Shown here: positions 1 through 11,923 of the stretch, in pieces
Layout: every line of letters begins with the position of its first letter
How positions within the stretch are numbered: position 1 is the stretch's first letter
Assembly: GCA_947652605.1 (NCBI GenBank)
Contig: OX393576.1
Location: 47,530,966-47,594,965, forward strand
DNA from: Elmis aenea
Lineage: Eukaryota; Arthropoda; Insecta; Coleoptera; Elmidae
Length of the DNA: 64,000 nucleotides
Direction: 5' to 3'
Notes under the pieces: generated by a model
What the model saw: only the letters and a program-made list of their open reading frames with translations
Database searches by the model: none
What the model was told of the DNA's origin: nothing
Program-made: the position numbers and the translations under genes

Positions 1-40
1 GGGTGGCCCAGATGCCCAGAATATGATAAATTTAGGACAA
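1..40. repeat. possible truncated CAGGGTGGCCC-type element end
   Basis: The window opens with GGGTGGCCCAGATGCCCAG, which resembles the inner part of the CAGGGTGG termini seen elsewhere in this window. The outer bases would lie beyond the window edge and no partner end was found, so this is only a hint. Confidence 0.2.
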
Positions 41-295
41 TTTATTATTTTACATAAATATATATTTAAAAGTGAAATATTTCTATTTAATAGATTTATT
101 TGCATATTTATAAATAAATTTGTGCTGTAGTATTGAACTAACACATACTGATTTCTAAAATTATATTCGTGATACAAAATTTTGAAATGTAACTCCTGAA
201 AATTAAATAAACATGCATAAAAATAACTTGAGTTTCATATAATATACAACTAATTATAATATTTATAACATAATCAATGATTTTAAAATTAAGAG

Positions 296-769
296 AGGTA
301 AAGAAAATATCACGTTTGGTTCAACAGAGGGTGGTTCTACAGTATATTTGATGGACACTTCGTGCAAATTTGGTAAGTTATAAAAATGTTCTTCTTTTAT
401 GTATTAGTCAAATAAATTTTATTGTATTTAAAAGTCCAAAGCTTGCTACAAACGTATAATCAAAGCAACATTTTATGTTTTTTTATTGTGAAGGAAAACT
501 AATAGACAATTATAATATTACAAACAAAACCCAAGTTTATGTGTGTACGTAAGTGTAGGTACGATAATTATTTTGCGATTTGTTTAATTTTCGATTTACA
601 TTTGGAATTTTAATGTTTGTTAAATTATATGTTTGTATATCGTGCAGTTACAGTTTACTCTGTTTTTAACATGCTCTTAGCACATGCGAAAAAATTGCAA
701 CAACAACCTGTGTGCTTTAAACAACGAGTATTACCTTCTTTTTATGTCATTCGTAATAACACAGTTTAA
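296..769 (+). CDS. candidate terminal exon pair of an unrecognised gene
   Basis: An open segment reading GKENITFGSTEGG followed by STVYLMDTSCKF ends at position 372 with a consensus donor (GTAAGT) after one base of a codon. At 681 a pyrimidine-rich acceptor (CTCTTAG) is followed by two bases that restore the codon, then AHAKKLQQQPVCFKQRVLP and a stop at 767-769. Phase agreement and a peptide unlike the usual N/K/I/F-rich noise of this DNA are the only evidence. The 5' acceptor near 293-296 is poor and there is no clear AATAAA after the stop. The product is not recognised. It could equally be a chance combination in AT-rich sequence. Confidence 0.28.
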
Positions 770-945
770 GCTGCATCGGTTTTGCAATAACCGCGTACGT
801 TCAGAGATAATTTTCGATCATGCAGATTTTTATATATTCTCGTATTTACATTTTCATTTATAATTCATAAAGCGGTAATTATAGAGGTAAAAGATCTGTA
901 AAAAGCTAGTGGCTTTGTAATTTATGCTTTGTAAAGTGCAGGATG

Positions 946-2036
946 CAGAGGCGTAGCGAAGGGAGAGCAGATGGTAACGATTTGCCACGGGCGACAATTT
1001 AAAGAGGCGCCAAGGATTTCTAATAAAATATAACATCAGTCAAAGAATCAAACAGTTTTAGAATACTACGAACGATATTGACATAAAAAATTGAATGGTT
1101 AAATATTTATACAGGGTGTAGAATTTGATCGCGCAATATAGTAATTTCAATGGAAAACTATAATAGTTGTATTAATATCTTCTCTAATTATTTTAGAAAA
1201 AAAGTGTCTGTACCTTTTTTTGTAGGGAAAACAATTCTGTGTCTACAAATGTAATCAATATTAATTTTTTCCAATAATTTTAAACTGAAAAAATTGCAAA
1301 ACGCCCTTTGGACAAAAATCTGTTGTGCCTTGAAATTATTCTGTGACAATTACCCATCCTAATCTGTGATCCTAATGACACTTTGATGCGAAGTTTACAT
1401 GTACCTAACTATAGATTTTTATTATTGTAACAAGATTAGGATTTAATTCCAATAAAAACTCAACTAACTGTAGAAAATAAATGATTAAATATAATAGTCA
1501 ATTAAGAATAAATTTCGCGTCAAAGTGACACTATATTAGTATAAGTGACATTTGGCAGTGGTCATAGCATAATTGTAACGCACTACAGACTTTTATCAAA
1601 ACGGCGTTTTGCAAGTTCCTCAGTTATCAGTTATTGGAAAACTAAAAATTCATGTTGATTACCTACATTTGTAGACACAGAATTTTTTTCTCTACACAAA
1701 ACCTACACGCACCTTATTTTCTAAAACAATTGGGGGAGATATATCACAGAACATAAGATATTATGTACAACTATTAAAATTTCACCGTTGAAATTACTAT
1801 GTTGCGTGATCCAATTCTATCAATGTTACCAAGCAACACGTTTTTGTGGCGAAATGATTAAAGTCCTTGGGCCATTATAAGATTAAAATTGATAACTCTT
1901 ATTTTATAGAAATCATAAGCAATTTACTCAGTAAAAGAATCAGTGCATTTTATTTTGCAATTTTTTCAAATTTAGGGTTGGAGACGAAGTCAATATACAA
2001 TTTGTCCCTGGGCGCCACATACTCGCTACGCTTCTG
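946..2036. mobile_element. hAT-like element with GCGTAGCGA ends
   Basis: The left end CAGAGGCGTAGCGAAGGG (946 on) and the right end, which reads CAGAAGCGTAGCGAGTATG on the other strand (2036 inward), are inverted copies. Both lead into GGCGCC-containing sequence, as in the shorter relative at 13984-14271. No transposase is recognisable inside. The interior is largely occupied by a separate inverted-repeat element (1108-1825). No clean target duplication is visible. Assignment to hAT rests on the CAGtGGCGTAGCGA-type terminus and is inference. Confidence 0.55.
1108..1825. repeat. decayed long inverted repeat with a CAGGGTG end
   Basis: The left arm starts TACAGGGTGTAGAATTTGAT and runs to about 1325. 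The right arm (about 1604-1825) is its imperfect reverse complement; both share TTCTGTGTCTACAAATGTA and GCAAAACGCC. The outermost CCCTGTA of the right arm is missing. This fits a non-autonomous Tc1/mariner-type palindromic element nested in the 946-2036 element. Confidence 0.6.
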
Positions 2037-3642
2037 CAATGCAAGGACGTTCGGAATTTTATCGCTAAATGCTATCACCAATTTTTACAGTCTGGTATGC
2101 TAATAGTGAACGCGAATAAATTAAAGATAATATATGCAAGAGTAATTTTAAAGTAGTTTGTTGTCACTTTAAAATAAAGGCCCACATAAAATATGTTGAA
2201 CGTGTGCTTTTCGTGTGAGTGGGCGAATATAGGTTTGCAGGCTCACCGGAAGACTTCCGCAGGAGCAGCAGGTCAGAAAAACACGAAGGCCAACTAAGTT
2301 CATCGACCCACTCCATTGTCAAGGTCTCACGGTTAAACCTACTCTAAATGCTCCCGGCAAACAATTTATCCAATTGATTGCAAACGCGATTAGTAACTCA
2401 TAATCGCTTTAATGTAACAAACAACAGATTTTGCAAAAAATATATCCTGTTTGCGGCGTTTTAATGTTTCAGCGAGTAATCAAGAAGCAGAGCCGGAGTG
2501 AAACATCTTAATGGACCAACGGGTCTAAATCACTTAAAAATAAACCACAAAAATAAAACTTTCATTTACTAGATTTACAAAAATATGCACTTATAACACC
2601 TACAGAGAAACGCAATATAAAAATATAATTGTAGACAAAAATTATATTTAAATTCATTAACTTTTGCAATTTCGACATTGCACCTTGTGTTTTATATTAT
2701 TTGAAATCAGTAATATCATTTCTTGGATGTTTAGCACTTAAAAATGATAGGTTTATGTGAACTTTAGATTTTAAGTAAAAAAAAATTGATGCTTAAAATA
2801 GAATATTATTACAGTGAAAACTTAAGGTTTGCATAATCGCAACCTAGGTTTTACCAATTAACAAACGATTTTTGATAGTTGTTTATGTAGCGGTAAAGTG
2901 TATAATTCCGGTATTGTACAGAGTGCCTAGGCATTCTGTGTAAAGCCTCGTTCAAATGGTGACACTAGCGTCGTGGCACAAGAAGCCGCGGTCGTAGAAT
3001 GCCGTATTCTGACCAGCCTGATGTCGCGATGCCACTGTCATGACGCCAGTGCCGTGACACTGGTGATGTGACACTGATAACAATTGCCAACTTTTGATAT
3101 TGAAAATGCGGCACTTGACGTAAGCCTACTTTATTTTTATATTTTGACAGCGCGTATTTGTCACAACAGACAAATAATATAATCATCTATTTCCAATTTA
3201 TTACGTCCTGAATGGATGTTCTAAAATTTTTAGAGCATTATCAACAGCATCCATTTTTACGGAACAAATCTGTTTGCGAATATAGCGACTTCAAAATAAT
3301 AAGTTGCTCTACAACATTCGGTGCTGCAGTTACAAGTGCGACCATTTTTGTTATAATATTACGACACTCAAACATATAATTGTTAATACGTAAATGGCAT
3401 TTTATAAATGGTCAAATGTAGTTAGGTAGAAAAGAAAATTTTAGTAAATATCAAAACATGTTTGTTTTCTCACAAATAAAAATAATAACATCAATAATAA
3501 TAATAATCCTACAAGTATACTTTATTTATTGCAATGCATTAATATAAAAAGCTTTAAAAAAACTTTTAGCCTGTCCCTTACTTAGTAGAGTAGTAGAGTC
3601 TACTAGGACCAAGTGAATGAGGGTCACGTTAAAGGTTGGTTA
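2037..3642. other. intergenic, no gene recognised
   Basis: Mostly AT-rich sequence. Two GC-richer patches (about 2215-2400 and 2940-3070) have no convincing reading frame. The second begins TAAAGCCTCGTTCAAATGG, which resembles the TIR of the MITE at 43121-43460, and then holds several copies of TGACACTG-like words, but no opposite end was found. Confidence 0.4.
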
Positions 3643-3965
3643 TACCCGGTTTCTCCGACACATCTCAAGATCGAACTTATATAAGCCCGCCTTATATTTA
3701 AGACCGTCTCAAGATACCAATGCGTTGCACAGAAAACATATTCCGGAATCTGTTAGACATCTCAGCTAAGTTAGAACTCGGTTTGGCAACGTTGCAAGAA
3801 GTCGACACATTTTAGCGGCAGATTGAAATGGCTAATTTTCATTGGCCATTTACATCACAGCTGTTAAAACGGCTCCCTGTGACATCTTGTTGTTGCTATC
3901 AGCTGTTAGCTGTTAGTCACATATAAAGTTACAGTTCGGTGTTTATTATTTTATTTTGTGTTGAA

Positions 3966-4048
3966 ATGGCGGAAAAAAAAGAATAAATTATACCATGGAG
4001 GATTATTAGTTAGCTTGGTGGAAGAAAATAAAATAAATAGATTATGTA
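3966..4048 (+). pseudogene. Myb/SANT-like Harbinger accessory protein, N-terminal stub
   Basis: From ATG at 3966 the frames give MAEKK, then after a one-base shift RINYTMEDY, then after another shift LVSLVEENK. This resembles the start of the Myb/SANT-like DNA-binding protein that PIF/Harbinger elements carry beside their transposase (family knowledge; the pattern is a basic patch, Y/F-T-x-E-D-x-L-L-L-x-L-V-E). It breaks off where the inverted repeat begins at about 4049. Two frameshifts and an in-frame stop make it non-functional. Confidence 0.5.
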
Positions 4049-4949
4049 TACAGGGTGTTTGAAATTCGAGTTTAAGCATGGGGTTCTCGCTTATTATAAT
4101 AGCTAGAGTATAGGTTTAAATTTGGCAAAGTTGCTAAATTTGGTGCTCATTAATAATCCAAAGAGAAATTGGAAATATCTCAAACGGGGTCCGAAAAAAT
4201 TAGGAAAAACTGGAAAATACGATTTTTGAAAATCGTCTATAACTCCTTTGGAGTATGAAATATTTGAAATGTGTAAAAACATTGCCGAAGCAACTTTTTA
4301 AGCCGAATCGGATGGTAGTCACAAATTTTTCTTAGATCGATTCGTTTTTATTTTATGACAACCAACTTTGTTTTTGCTTATGGGCGCAAGTTTTGCTATT
4401 TACATTATCAAATAGCATTTATTTTTCTAAATCCATTGATGTATCACACATGGTATTTTACTTTTTCTTTTATTGTCAAATTTCAAAAAATACGTTTTAA
4501 ACAATAACCATTATAAATCAGGTTGGCCGGTCATTGTAGTTTATGTTGTTTCCATGACAACCGATCAACAATCTAAAAGTTTTAAAGGCCTGTTAGTCCT
4601 AAAAATGAACTTTAATAACGAAGAAAAACGCGATATGCTGCCCATCACAAAAAACAAAGTTGGTTGTCTAAAACAAAAACGAATCGACCTAGGAAAAATT
4701 TGTGACCACCATCCGATTCGGCTTAAAAAGTTGCTTGGGCAACTTTTTTACACATTTAAAATATTTCAAACTCCAAAGGAGTTATAAACGATTTTTAAAA
4801 ATCGTGTTTTCCAGTTTTTCCTAATTTTCTCGGATACTGTTTGAGATATTTCCAATTTCTCTTTGGATTATTAATGAGCACCAAATTTAGCAACTTTGCC
4901 AAATTTAAACCTATATTCTAGCTATTATAATACGCGAGATCCCCATGCT
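4049..4949. repeat. foldback-type inverted repeat inside the Harbinger element
   Basis: The left arm 4051-4386 begins TACAGGGTGTTTGAAATTCG. The right arm, about 4633-4949, is its reverse complement, with matching blocks such as CCAAAGAGAAATTGGAAATA and ACAACCAACTTTGTTTTT. A unique spacer of about 245 bp separates them. The right arm lacks the last 25 or so bases including CCCTGTA. The CAGGGTG terminus and flanking TA suggest a Tc1/mariner-type non-autonomous element. The open frame at 4473-4787 lies in this palindrome and is not a gene. Confidence 0.75.
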
Positions 4950-5141
4950 ATACTCCAATTGAGGCTCAATTTGATCTAAGATCACAATAACTGTCTCTTT
5001 TGTGAGGCGAAAACGCATAAAAAAACGATCGTATTCGAAATCCGTAAATGGATTTGCGCGAACAAATCGCCTTCGAGGAATTACAGGGTCGTACAAGTCA
5101 TCATCTGCATCATCTATCATATTTATAAAGTCAATGTCCAT
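4950..5141 (-). pseudogene. Harbinger transposase N-terminal fragment
   Basis: The minus strand from 5141 reads MDIDFINMIDDADDDLYD, then VIPRRRFVRANPF, then FFMRFRLTKETVIVILDQIE and PQLEY. The RRR-F-V-R-x-N/D-P-F block followed by F-x-x-R-F-R-x-x-K-E-T-V is characteristic of the N-terminus of HARBI1-like transposases. After PQLEY the frame enters the inverted repeat and continues only into foreign residues (SMGISRI). The DDE catalytic domain is missing. The gene would be transcribed leftward from near the right terminus, opposite the Myb-like stub, as in intact Harbinger elements. Confidence 0.75.
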
Positions 5142-5370
5142 ATTTAAACTTAAACCACAATTTAAACAAACACTTAACTACAAACAAAGCAAATACAAGA
5201 TACTTTTAGGTTATGTACTCCAGCTCAAGTTCTAGTAAACAGCGACTCAAGATGTGAGCTCAGCTCAAGTCGAATATGTTCTTAAAATTGCTTGGTGCAA
5301 CACTTTATACCGTTAAGGCGAACTTAAGATTCAGCTAGATCTTAAGATGTGTCGGAGAAACCGGGCATTA

Positions 5371-6744
5371 AAGTTTTTAAAAAATGTATTCCTGACGTGA
5401 CATTTTTTTTTGTTACAGAGATTTCATAAATGTGTATAGTGAATATTTTATTTAATGCTGAAAAAATCTTTGCCATTATATAGAATGCCTTGGCAATTTA
5501 CAAAATTAAACTCGTTATACACCATGCCTAATAGTTTTAGAGACATTCTGTAAAATACCATATTATACAATATACACTTTGTCGCTAATTTTGACAGAAA
5601 CACATTACCTACTTGCAGTGCGTTAATAGAAAATAATGAGATAACACGATATGAAATTACAAAAGATAAACTAACATGAATCAAAATTTGTGGACAATTG
5701 GAGTAAGGCAATTAGGAGCCTACAACGGATAAATGTAAAAGTAATTAAAAAACAAAAAGTTTAATAGAGTTTCGTTTTACAAGTTTCTTTCTTTTTACTT
5801 CAAATAAAATAATAAACTAGTGTTCTACCACCTTATTAAAACGATTAAAAGCCATCATTAAACAAAAATAGAATTAATACGTAACAGTTTCCGTAATTAA
5901 CAAAATAGGCGAATGTAGCCCTATTGAATTTTTTTTTTTGCTAATTGCGCGGCACAATTCTTAAGCCTATAGTATAAAAAGTGTAAGTTTTTCATGTATG
6001 ACAATTAAAACACTTTAATGGAATGTTAATTAAACTACAGAAGTTAATTAAATAGAGGCAATTAAGCAAATGTCAAGTTGGTGGTGTCATGATGAAGCAT
6101 ATAAATACAACGTTAATTTTTATTTGTGTTTTGATGTAAGTGTCAATTTAACAACAACCGAGTCATAACATTTTTTCAAAGTGCCGATGTAACTGTAGGT
6201 TGTAGACATTTGCTGTTGATTTGATTTACAATTTGGTACGTTATATAAAAAGACAGAATCACGTAGTCACGAGTGTATCAAAGACACGAAGTAAATTTGC
6301 AGGAAGCAAGAAATAACTGCTGAATTGCAAAAGTAAAAACTCGATTAATTCCCAAAGAAATCAAACACTTGCGTCTTTAATATTGTATGCAAGAAAGAAA
6401 CAATTGGGGTTGATATAGAATAAGTGCATTGTTAATCGATACAACAAATGAAATAGCTTCTAAAATAAAATAAAAATAACTTTATATGCAGATTTAATGT
6501 AGGTAAAATTAAAGTCGATTAGAGTCTTGTTCACAAATAGGAGATGTCAATGAACGTGAATTACTTGAGAAAGTTTGCCGTTTAGAATGTCGCATTCTTT
6601 TAAAGAGTAAAAAATTAATCAAGGGACCATTTTAGAATTGACTCTGGTATGTAAACTTGCATATTCCTACCTAATACATAGTGTTATAAAGAATTTTTCC
6701 GAAATTTGCCATATCTATTCCAGTGGTATGCGCTTATTTGGCAA
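5371..6744. other. intergenic, no gene recognised
   Basis: AT-rich sequence without recognisable coding content. The minus-strand frame 5448-5711 has no similarity I can name and looks like chance. Confidence 0.4.
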
Positions 6745-6889
6745 ACATAAATTAATTAAAAATTATTTACAGCTATCGATGAGCCGTGAAAGATTATCAG
6801 GCATAGCTATCTTGATTTTGCTTGTTAAATATGAGACAGCTAAAATCGACTGTTTAATTGGGTCCAAGAAAAGTGAAAAAACCATCTAG
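6745..6889 (+). pseudogene. hAT transposase C-terminal relic (ZMYM1/DUF4371-like)
   Basis: The frame reads FGKHKLIKNYLQLSMSRER, LSGIAILILLVKYETAKID and ends at a stop at 6887-6889. The L-I-K-x-Y-L-x-x-x-M-x-x-E/R-R-L-x-x-x-A-I-L pattern matches the C-terminal dimerisation region (hAT family C-terminal) of ZMYM1/DUF4371-like hAT transposases. The open frame extends upstream to 6638, but that part does not resemble the family. Only the tail survives. No hAT termini were found around it. Confidence 0.6.
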
Positions 6890-6936
6890 CATTTTTGAAA
6901 TATAATTGAACGATCCATTTCGGCTTTATAGAAAAA

Positions 6937-7695
6937 CAGGGTGGTCCAAATCAAAAGTATGCAAATGTTAGGGAAAATCAAACTTAAGAAAGTAGAGCTA
7001 GTTTTTAGGTACCTAATATTATTTATGTAGCTAGATTTCTGGGGAAATTTTGTTGGTAATAAGACAAAAATTAATATTTCACTTAATGATAACTTAGCTG
7101 AATCTTTTACTCAAAAAAAAGAAAGAAAATATAACAAAGAAATTTAATAGATACTTAAAGAATAATTTGATCAAGGATTCCATTTTGTTGTGACAATCTA
7201 ATTTTTTGATGTATACGTTATATAATTTGATATAATCTATAATTGAAATCCATAGTAATCTATGACTTCACAGAACCTTTATATTTTTTTTGTATGTGTC
7301 GCAAAAAATCACAACAATATGGATAATTTTATGAAAATTTATAGTGGCAGTATGATTAGTGTGCCATAGAATCAAACAATGCTTTAAGTTGACAGAAGAC
7401 GACAGTTAATTATGGTTTTAAGGCAAATTTAGTTATATAAGCATATTATATTATTGTACTTTATCTTATTGTAAACGTTTTTCTAACAAAAACCTCCATA
7501 AGAGTTTGTTTACTTTCAAAAAAGGAAGTGATGGTAAGTTTTAAAACCCACATTAAACTAAAATGGCTAATACAAATCTGGTAACACAAAAATGTATCTT
7601 GAAAAAGTATTTCTAGGGAACGTAAACGAATATTCTCTAAATATTGTACTGACCGAGATAACCAACAATAATAGTTCGTATTTGGACCACCCTGT
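6937..7695. mobile_element. MITE with CAGGGTGGTCCAAAT terminal inverted repeats
   Basis: CAGGGTGGTCCAAAT at 6937 is repeated in inverted orientation at the right end (ATTTGGACCACCCTG, ending 7695). The 759-bp interior has no transposase and no clear long internal symmetry. The terminus belongs to the CAGGGTG class found repeatedly in this window. No target duplication is evident. Confidence 0.6.
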
Positions 7696-9989
7696 GCTTG
7701 AAAATCGAAATAGGTGCTTTTAGTGAATATCGATGGGTATTTTAAATAAAAACATTTAATTGGTTATCGTTTCGTCGCTGTGGACGGCGAATTGGCTAAA
7801 TTATTAGTAGACTTTAACATTTTTAAACGCGTAGCTCACTTCACTTCTCACGGACCTAATGTTTTTTCTGAAAATATTTGCTTTAAAAAATTAAATTATT
7901 ACATAAATAAGCACGACTTAATTTCATAATTGCCGGACTTATATTTTTTGTAAATTGCATGAGTCAAAGCGTATGCTTTAAGCTTTATTAATGTTGAATT
8001 TTATTATATTATATCTGTACAAGTAAAATTTTGTATGTTAAAATATACCAACAGTTTTTGGTACGTTAGAATCAGGGCCGTGACCAACGCTTCTGGCGCC
8101 TGAAGTAAGTTGCCAAATCGACGTTTTTATAGCAACAGATTATTTTTAAAGTAATGCTGAAAACGGCATTATTTTAAGTTGGCATCTTTAGGATAAAAAA
8201 ATTACTTATCTTTTTCTAAAAATGTTTTTTTCAAAATGAAATTCCAGTTTCAATATTCTTATCTCTTCATTAGTTGCGGCCTTATTTATTAATATTAAAA
8301 TTAGTCTTGCATGTTGACTCGAGATCATTTAAAGAAAAACAAGTGTTTTTAATTAAGGTTTTGTACATCAAAGTTATTTTTAATATGTATTAATAAAACA
8401 AATTAAATGACACATAGAAAATAACTTTTATTCCTTAAAACGGTAGGTATTTATTAATTTATACTCAATATTTTTGTTGAAAATTTTTATATACCCCTAT
8501 GAGTTTTCTGGATTGAAAACTACACCTATCAATATTAAGTCTTAATTACAAATGATATTGAAATTTATCGAGGATCAATTTCTTGTGTGCTATAAGCAAG
8601 AAATAGATACAGGCATTCAAAATTATCTATGAAACAAAATTTACAACATTGCTGATAGTAATCTAGATAAACTAGAAATAAGTTAATAAAAAGCCTTATT
8701 TAAATTCAAATATCACACCCACTTAACGTAAATCAGAAATTGGCGTATTAAATGGATACAGGAAATTAAAATGCTGCTATAAAACTTGCATATAATTAAT
8801 TAATGTATGATAGATAGCATTATTCATACAAATTGCATAAATAGTTAAAATTAAGTGTACATTGTGTGTATTAATGCCATTAAGTACAAGAACAAGAATA
8901 TAATTGTTTGCTTTTGTCTTGATGAGAAAAAATCTTCGCAATTTCCGTGGATTAGTGCAGTTGAATTATTTACATTGCCATTATGTACTTATGTAGAATG
9001 AGGTCGTTGTACTTGACTTTAGTTTTATTGCCAAGGTAAGATGTTTCTTAATATATTTTGCAATGTTTTGTATAATTACCCGCAGATCAGGTTACAATGC
9101 GTATAGTACTAAAATGGAGCTTGTTTTAAAACGACTTTCGTATGTTCTAAAAACAACAAGTTACATTTAAGTAAGTGGGATACTTTAATTATGCAATAGT
9201 TAAGCAAGAGGTCAAGTTCTTAAAATTAGACAAGTGTCATAAAAATAGTAAGAGCCGGTCAAAATAATAGTTTTAAATTTGAAAATATGCAAAGCAGTCC
9301 AAATTCAAAGTAGTTATATTAAAAACAAAGAAAAAATTATAGTGCTCATATTTTTCAATTTTGTAAAATAATTGAGAACAGTTAACAAAATTTTTGTATC
9401 ATTTCCGGTTTTTGTTTACTGTTAATTTTTTTATAAACAATTTTCATAATTTTTGAACACACTAGAGATATAGAAATTATTATACAAATTAATTATATTT
9501 CTTCGTTTATACACTTCAAAGGCATTAACAATATTTTTGTTTTGTTTCAAAGTTACAGCCAACTTTAGATTTATTTTAAAAGGCAAAAATAGCTTATTTT
9601 GTTACGTTTATAGTTTTATATGTCTGAATATAAGTTTAACATGATTAACAGGTTCTTTTAAAATACAAAAATCACATTATTTTTATATGTTCGTTGGACG
9701 TAATAAAAGTAAAAAGTCTTTCGCAAAACAATTAAATTACGTCATTTGATAGGTACTATCAACTTTTAAATTATTTAGTTAAGAATATACATTGCCATTT
9801 AAAAGGAATGAATTATCGGTAAAATAAAAAATTAATAACAATTATCTCAAAAACAATTGAATGTGAATAAAATTCAATAACTTATTTAAAAAGCACTTGC
9901 GATACTAAAAATATTTTTTAAGAAAAACCAAAGTCTATTTTACAATAAGGATGTTACAGGATTGGGGAGTTCTGACACCCTGTATAGTG
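7696..9989. other. AT-rich intergenic with two isolated TE ends
   Basis: No gene. At 8073-8105 CAGGGCCGTGACCAACGC followed by TTCTGGCGCCTGAA resembles the CAGGGCCGG...GGCGCC ends common in insect hAT-like repeats, without a partner. At 9972-9982 CTGACACCCTG followed by TA is a right-hand CAGGGTG-type terminus whose left end I cannot locate. Confidence 0.4.
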
Positions 9990-11923
9990 TCATTTGCCTT
10001 CAAAACAATATATTCCGATTATTAGTCTATATTTTTTATGTTATTATTTAGATACCTATTTAAAAATTTATTTATTAACAAGTGTTACCTTTACTAAATT
10101 CCAGGTTTGTGGATGACTGATACAATTTTCAAGTTATTATTAATTTTCATAATGGATGGTTATTTAACTTTAAATGCATAAAAAAAAAGATTATTTTTTG
10201 TTATTTTATGAACGTTCTTGCAGTGTTTGAATATTATGTCTTTTTTGTCAGAGTTATTCAACAATAAAAAAGATAATCGATTCGTTGATGATTCTAGGAC
10301 GCCTTGTGTAGTTTAACAAATCCATGTTTAATTTTAAAGTGCTCGTTTAGAAAATGCTTTTTCATTTTCGTTTTATTTTAGTAATAAATAATGGAAACAA
10401 GCTTCCCTACTGCACGCGAATTTATTTACGACTTAAGATGTTCTGTCACTTAATCAAGTTTTTAAAAGCCCTCTTTAGTAAAAAAGAGCGAAATACGAGA
10501 ATAGTTTTATGGTAAAAAAAGTTATGTGGTATATTTTCTTTTAAAAACAAAATAGTTTTCTTCTGCAATTGAATACAGGTCATCTTAAAGAACGATAATA
10601 TAAAATGGGAATGGTTTTGATAATGCGCTAAAAATGTATTGTTATGTATGTATCAAGCAACTGTATTTTTGTTATAAAACATGAAATTATACTTAGGTGA
10701 AAAACGCTACACTGAACAATTATGTTGAACCAGAGCTCGTATAACATATATTTTAAAAGGATTATACATAAAAAGTCAAATTAATGGTTATTTGCTTGTT
10801 TTGTAGGATATCATCCGTAATAAAAATTACAAAGTGCATCGCTTAATATCCTTCTGTAATGTACGTAATTTTCATAATAACACTAACGGCTAAGGAAGAG
10901 CCGAGTTGTTGGACATAATAATTTGGACTAGACAAAACATTCTGCACGACGTTCGCCAATTTAATTGCGATGCTATCCAAGAATAATAAGAACCTAATTT
11001 ATAGCTGTTTGATACCTGACTAATAAGCAGGTATTTAAGATATCGTTATATCGGGTCAGTCGTAAATGTTAGCAATTTGTATACCGTAAATATATGATTT
11101 GTTAACTAATATATCGGAATAGGTGATTAAAAAAGGCATGTGAAACGACAGTTTTTATTATAAAGATCCATAAATCATTATTTTAAATTTACTGTATTAG
11201 CAACGGCGTGAATGCTGTAAAACTCAATTATAAAATTAAGTAGATAAACTATATGTGATTTTTAATTAAACACATAAATACAAGTTTTAACTGTACAGAC
11301 AGACAAACTTTTTAAGTAAAATTGGACATCTTATAATTAAATCATTGCGTAAACATGACCCACTTTTAAATACATTTTAGTTCAGTAACATATCATTCAT
11401 ATTTTTTTTTAGGAGAATAACTACTAAGCTCGTCTCTTCATCGGTAGATTTATTATTTAATTTACCGATGGGAGACGGGAGTCTTGAAAAATTGGTGTAG
11501 TGATCCTCTAAAACTTATTTTTTAAATATTTATTTATCATTTAAAGTACCTATGTACTATGTACATATTTATTTTCATAACGAATCATTTAAATGATTAT
11601 ATAATTTTTCAAACAATATATATTTTATTACTTAGTTCTACAATGCCATTGACATTTACTTAACGAATGTAATTTTTTTCCGGTATGTAATTTTTGTATT
11701 ATTTATTGTTGGATGAAAGCACGCGATAGTGTGGATTTGTAAAGAAATAATAAATATTGAAAGTTATTTTTTTAAAATTAAATACAAGAACCACTTAATT
11801 AACCAAAATTAACAAATTATATGTTTACTAAAAAAAATATCATGTATGCTTTGCACTATCCTTTAGTTTCATATGTTTAGTTATAATTTTAGTTAACATT
11901 CTATTTCTTGATTATCTATGGTA
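9990..11923. other. AT-rich intergenic with one short hairpin
   Basis: No gene recognised. At 11429-11481 CTCGTCTCTTCATCGGTA is opposed by TACCGATGGGAGACGGGA, a hairpin similar to the family best preserved at 39524-39698. Confidence 0.4.

Larger units (their letters stand above)
3643..5367. mobile_element. PIF/Harbinger element, defective
   Basis: The ends are inverted: TACCCGGTTTCTCCGACACA at 3643 and TGCCCGGTTTCTCCGACACA read inward from 5367, with similarity continuing through ATCTYAAGATC. Direct TTA copies at 3640-3642 and 5368-5370 fit the 3-bp target duplication of PIF/Harbinger. The right part holds the N-terminus of a Harbinger transposase on the minus strand. The left part holds the start of a Myb/SANT-like partner protein on the plus strand. 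This is the usual two-gene layout of the superfamily. The middle of both genes is absent and a foldback-type inverted repeat occupies the space, so the copy cannot be autonomous. Confidence 0.8.

Noticed and set aside
2940..3190. GC-rich minus-strand frame as a gene
   Set aside because: The sequence is made of short TGACACTG-like repeats and has no recognisable protein features; probably a decayed repeat.
4473..4787. 104-residue open frame on the plus strand
   Set aside because: It runs through the spacer and right arm of the inverted repeat inside the Harbinger element.
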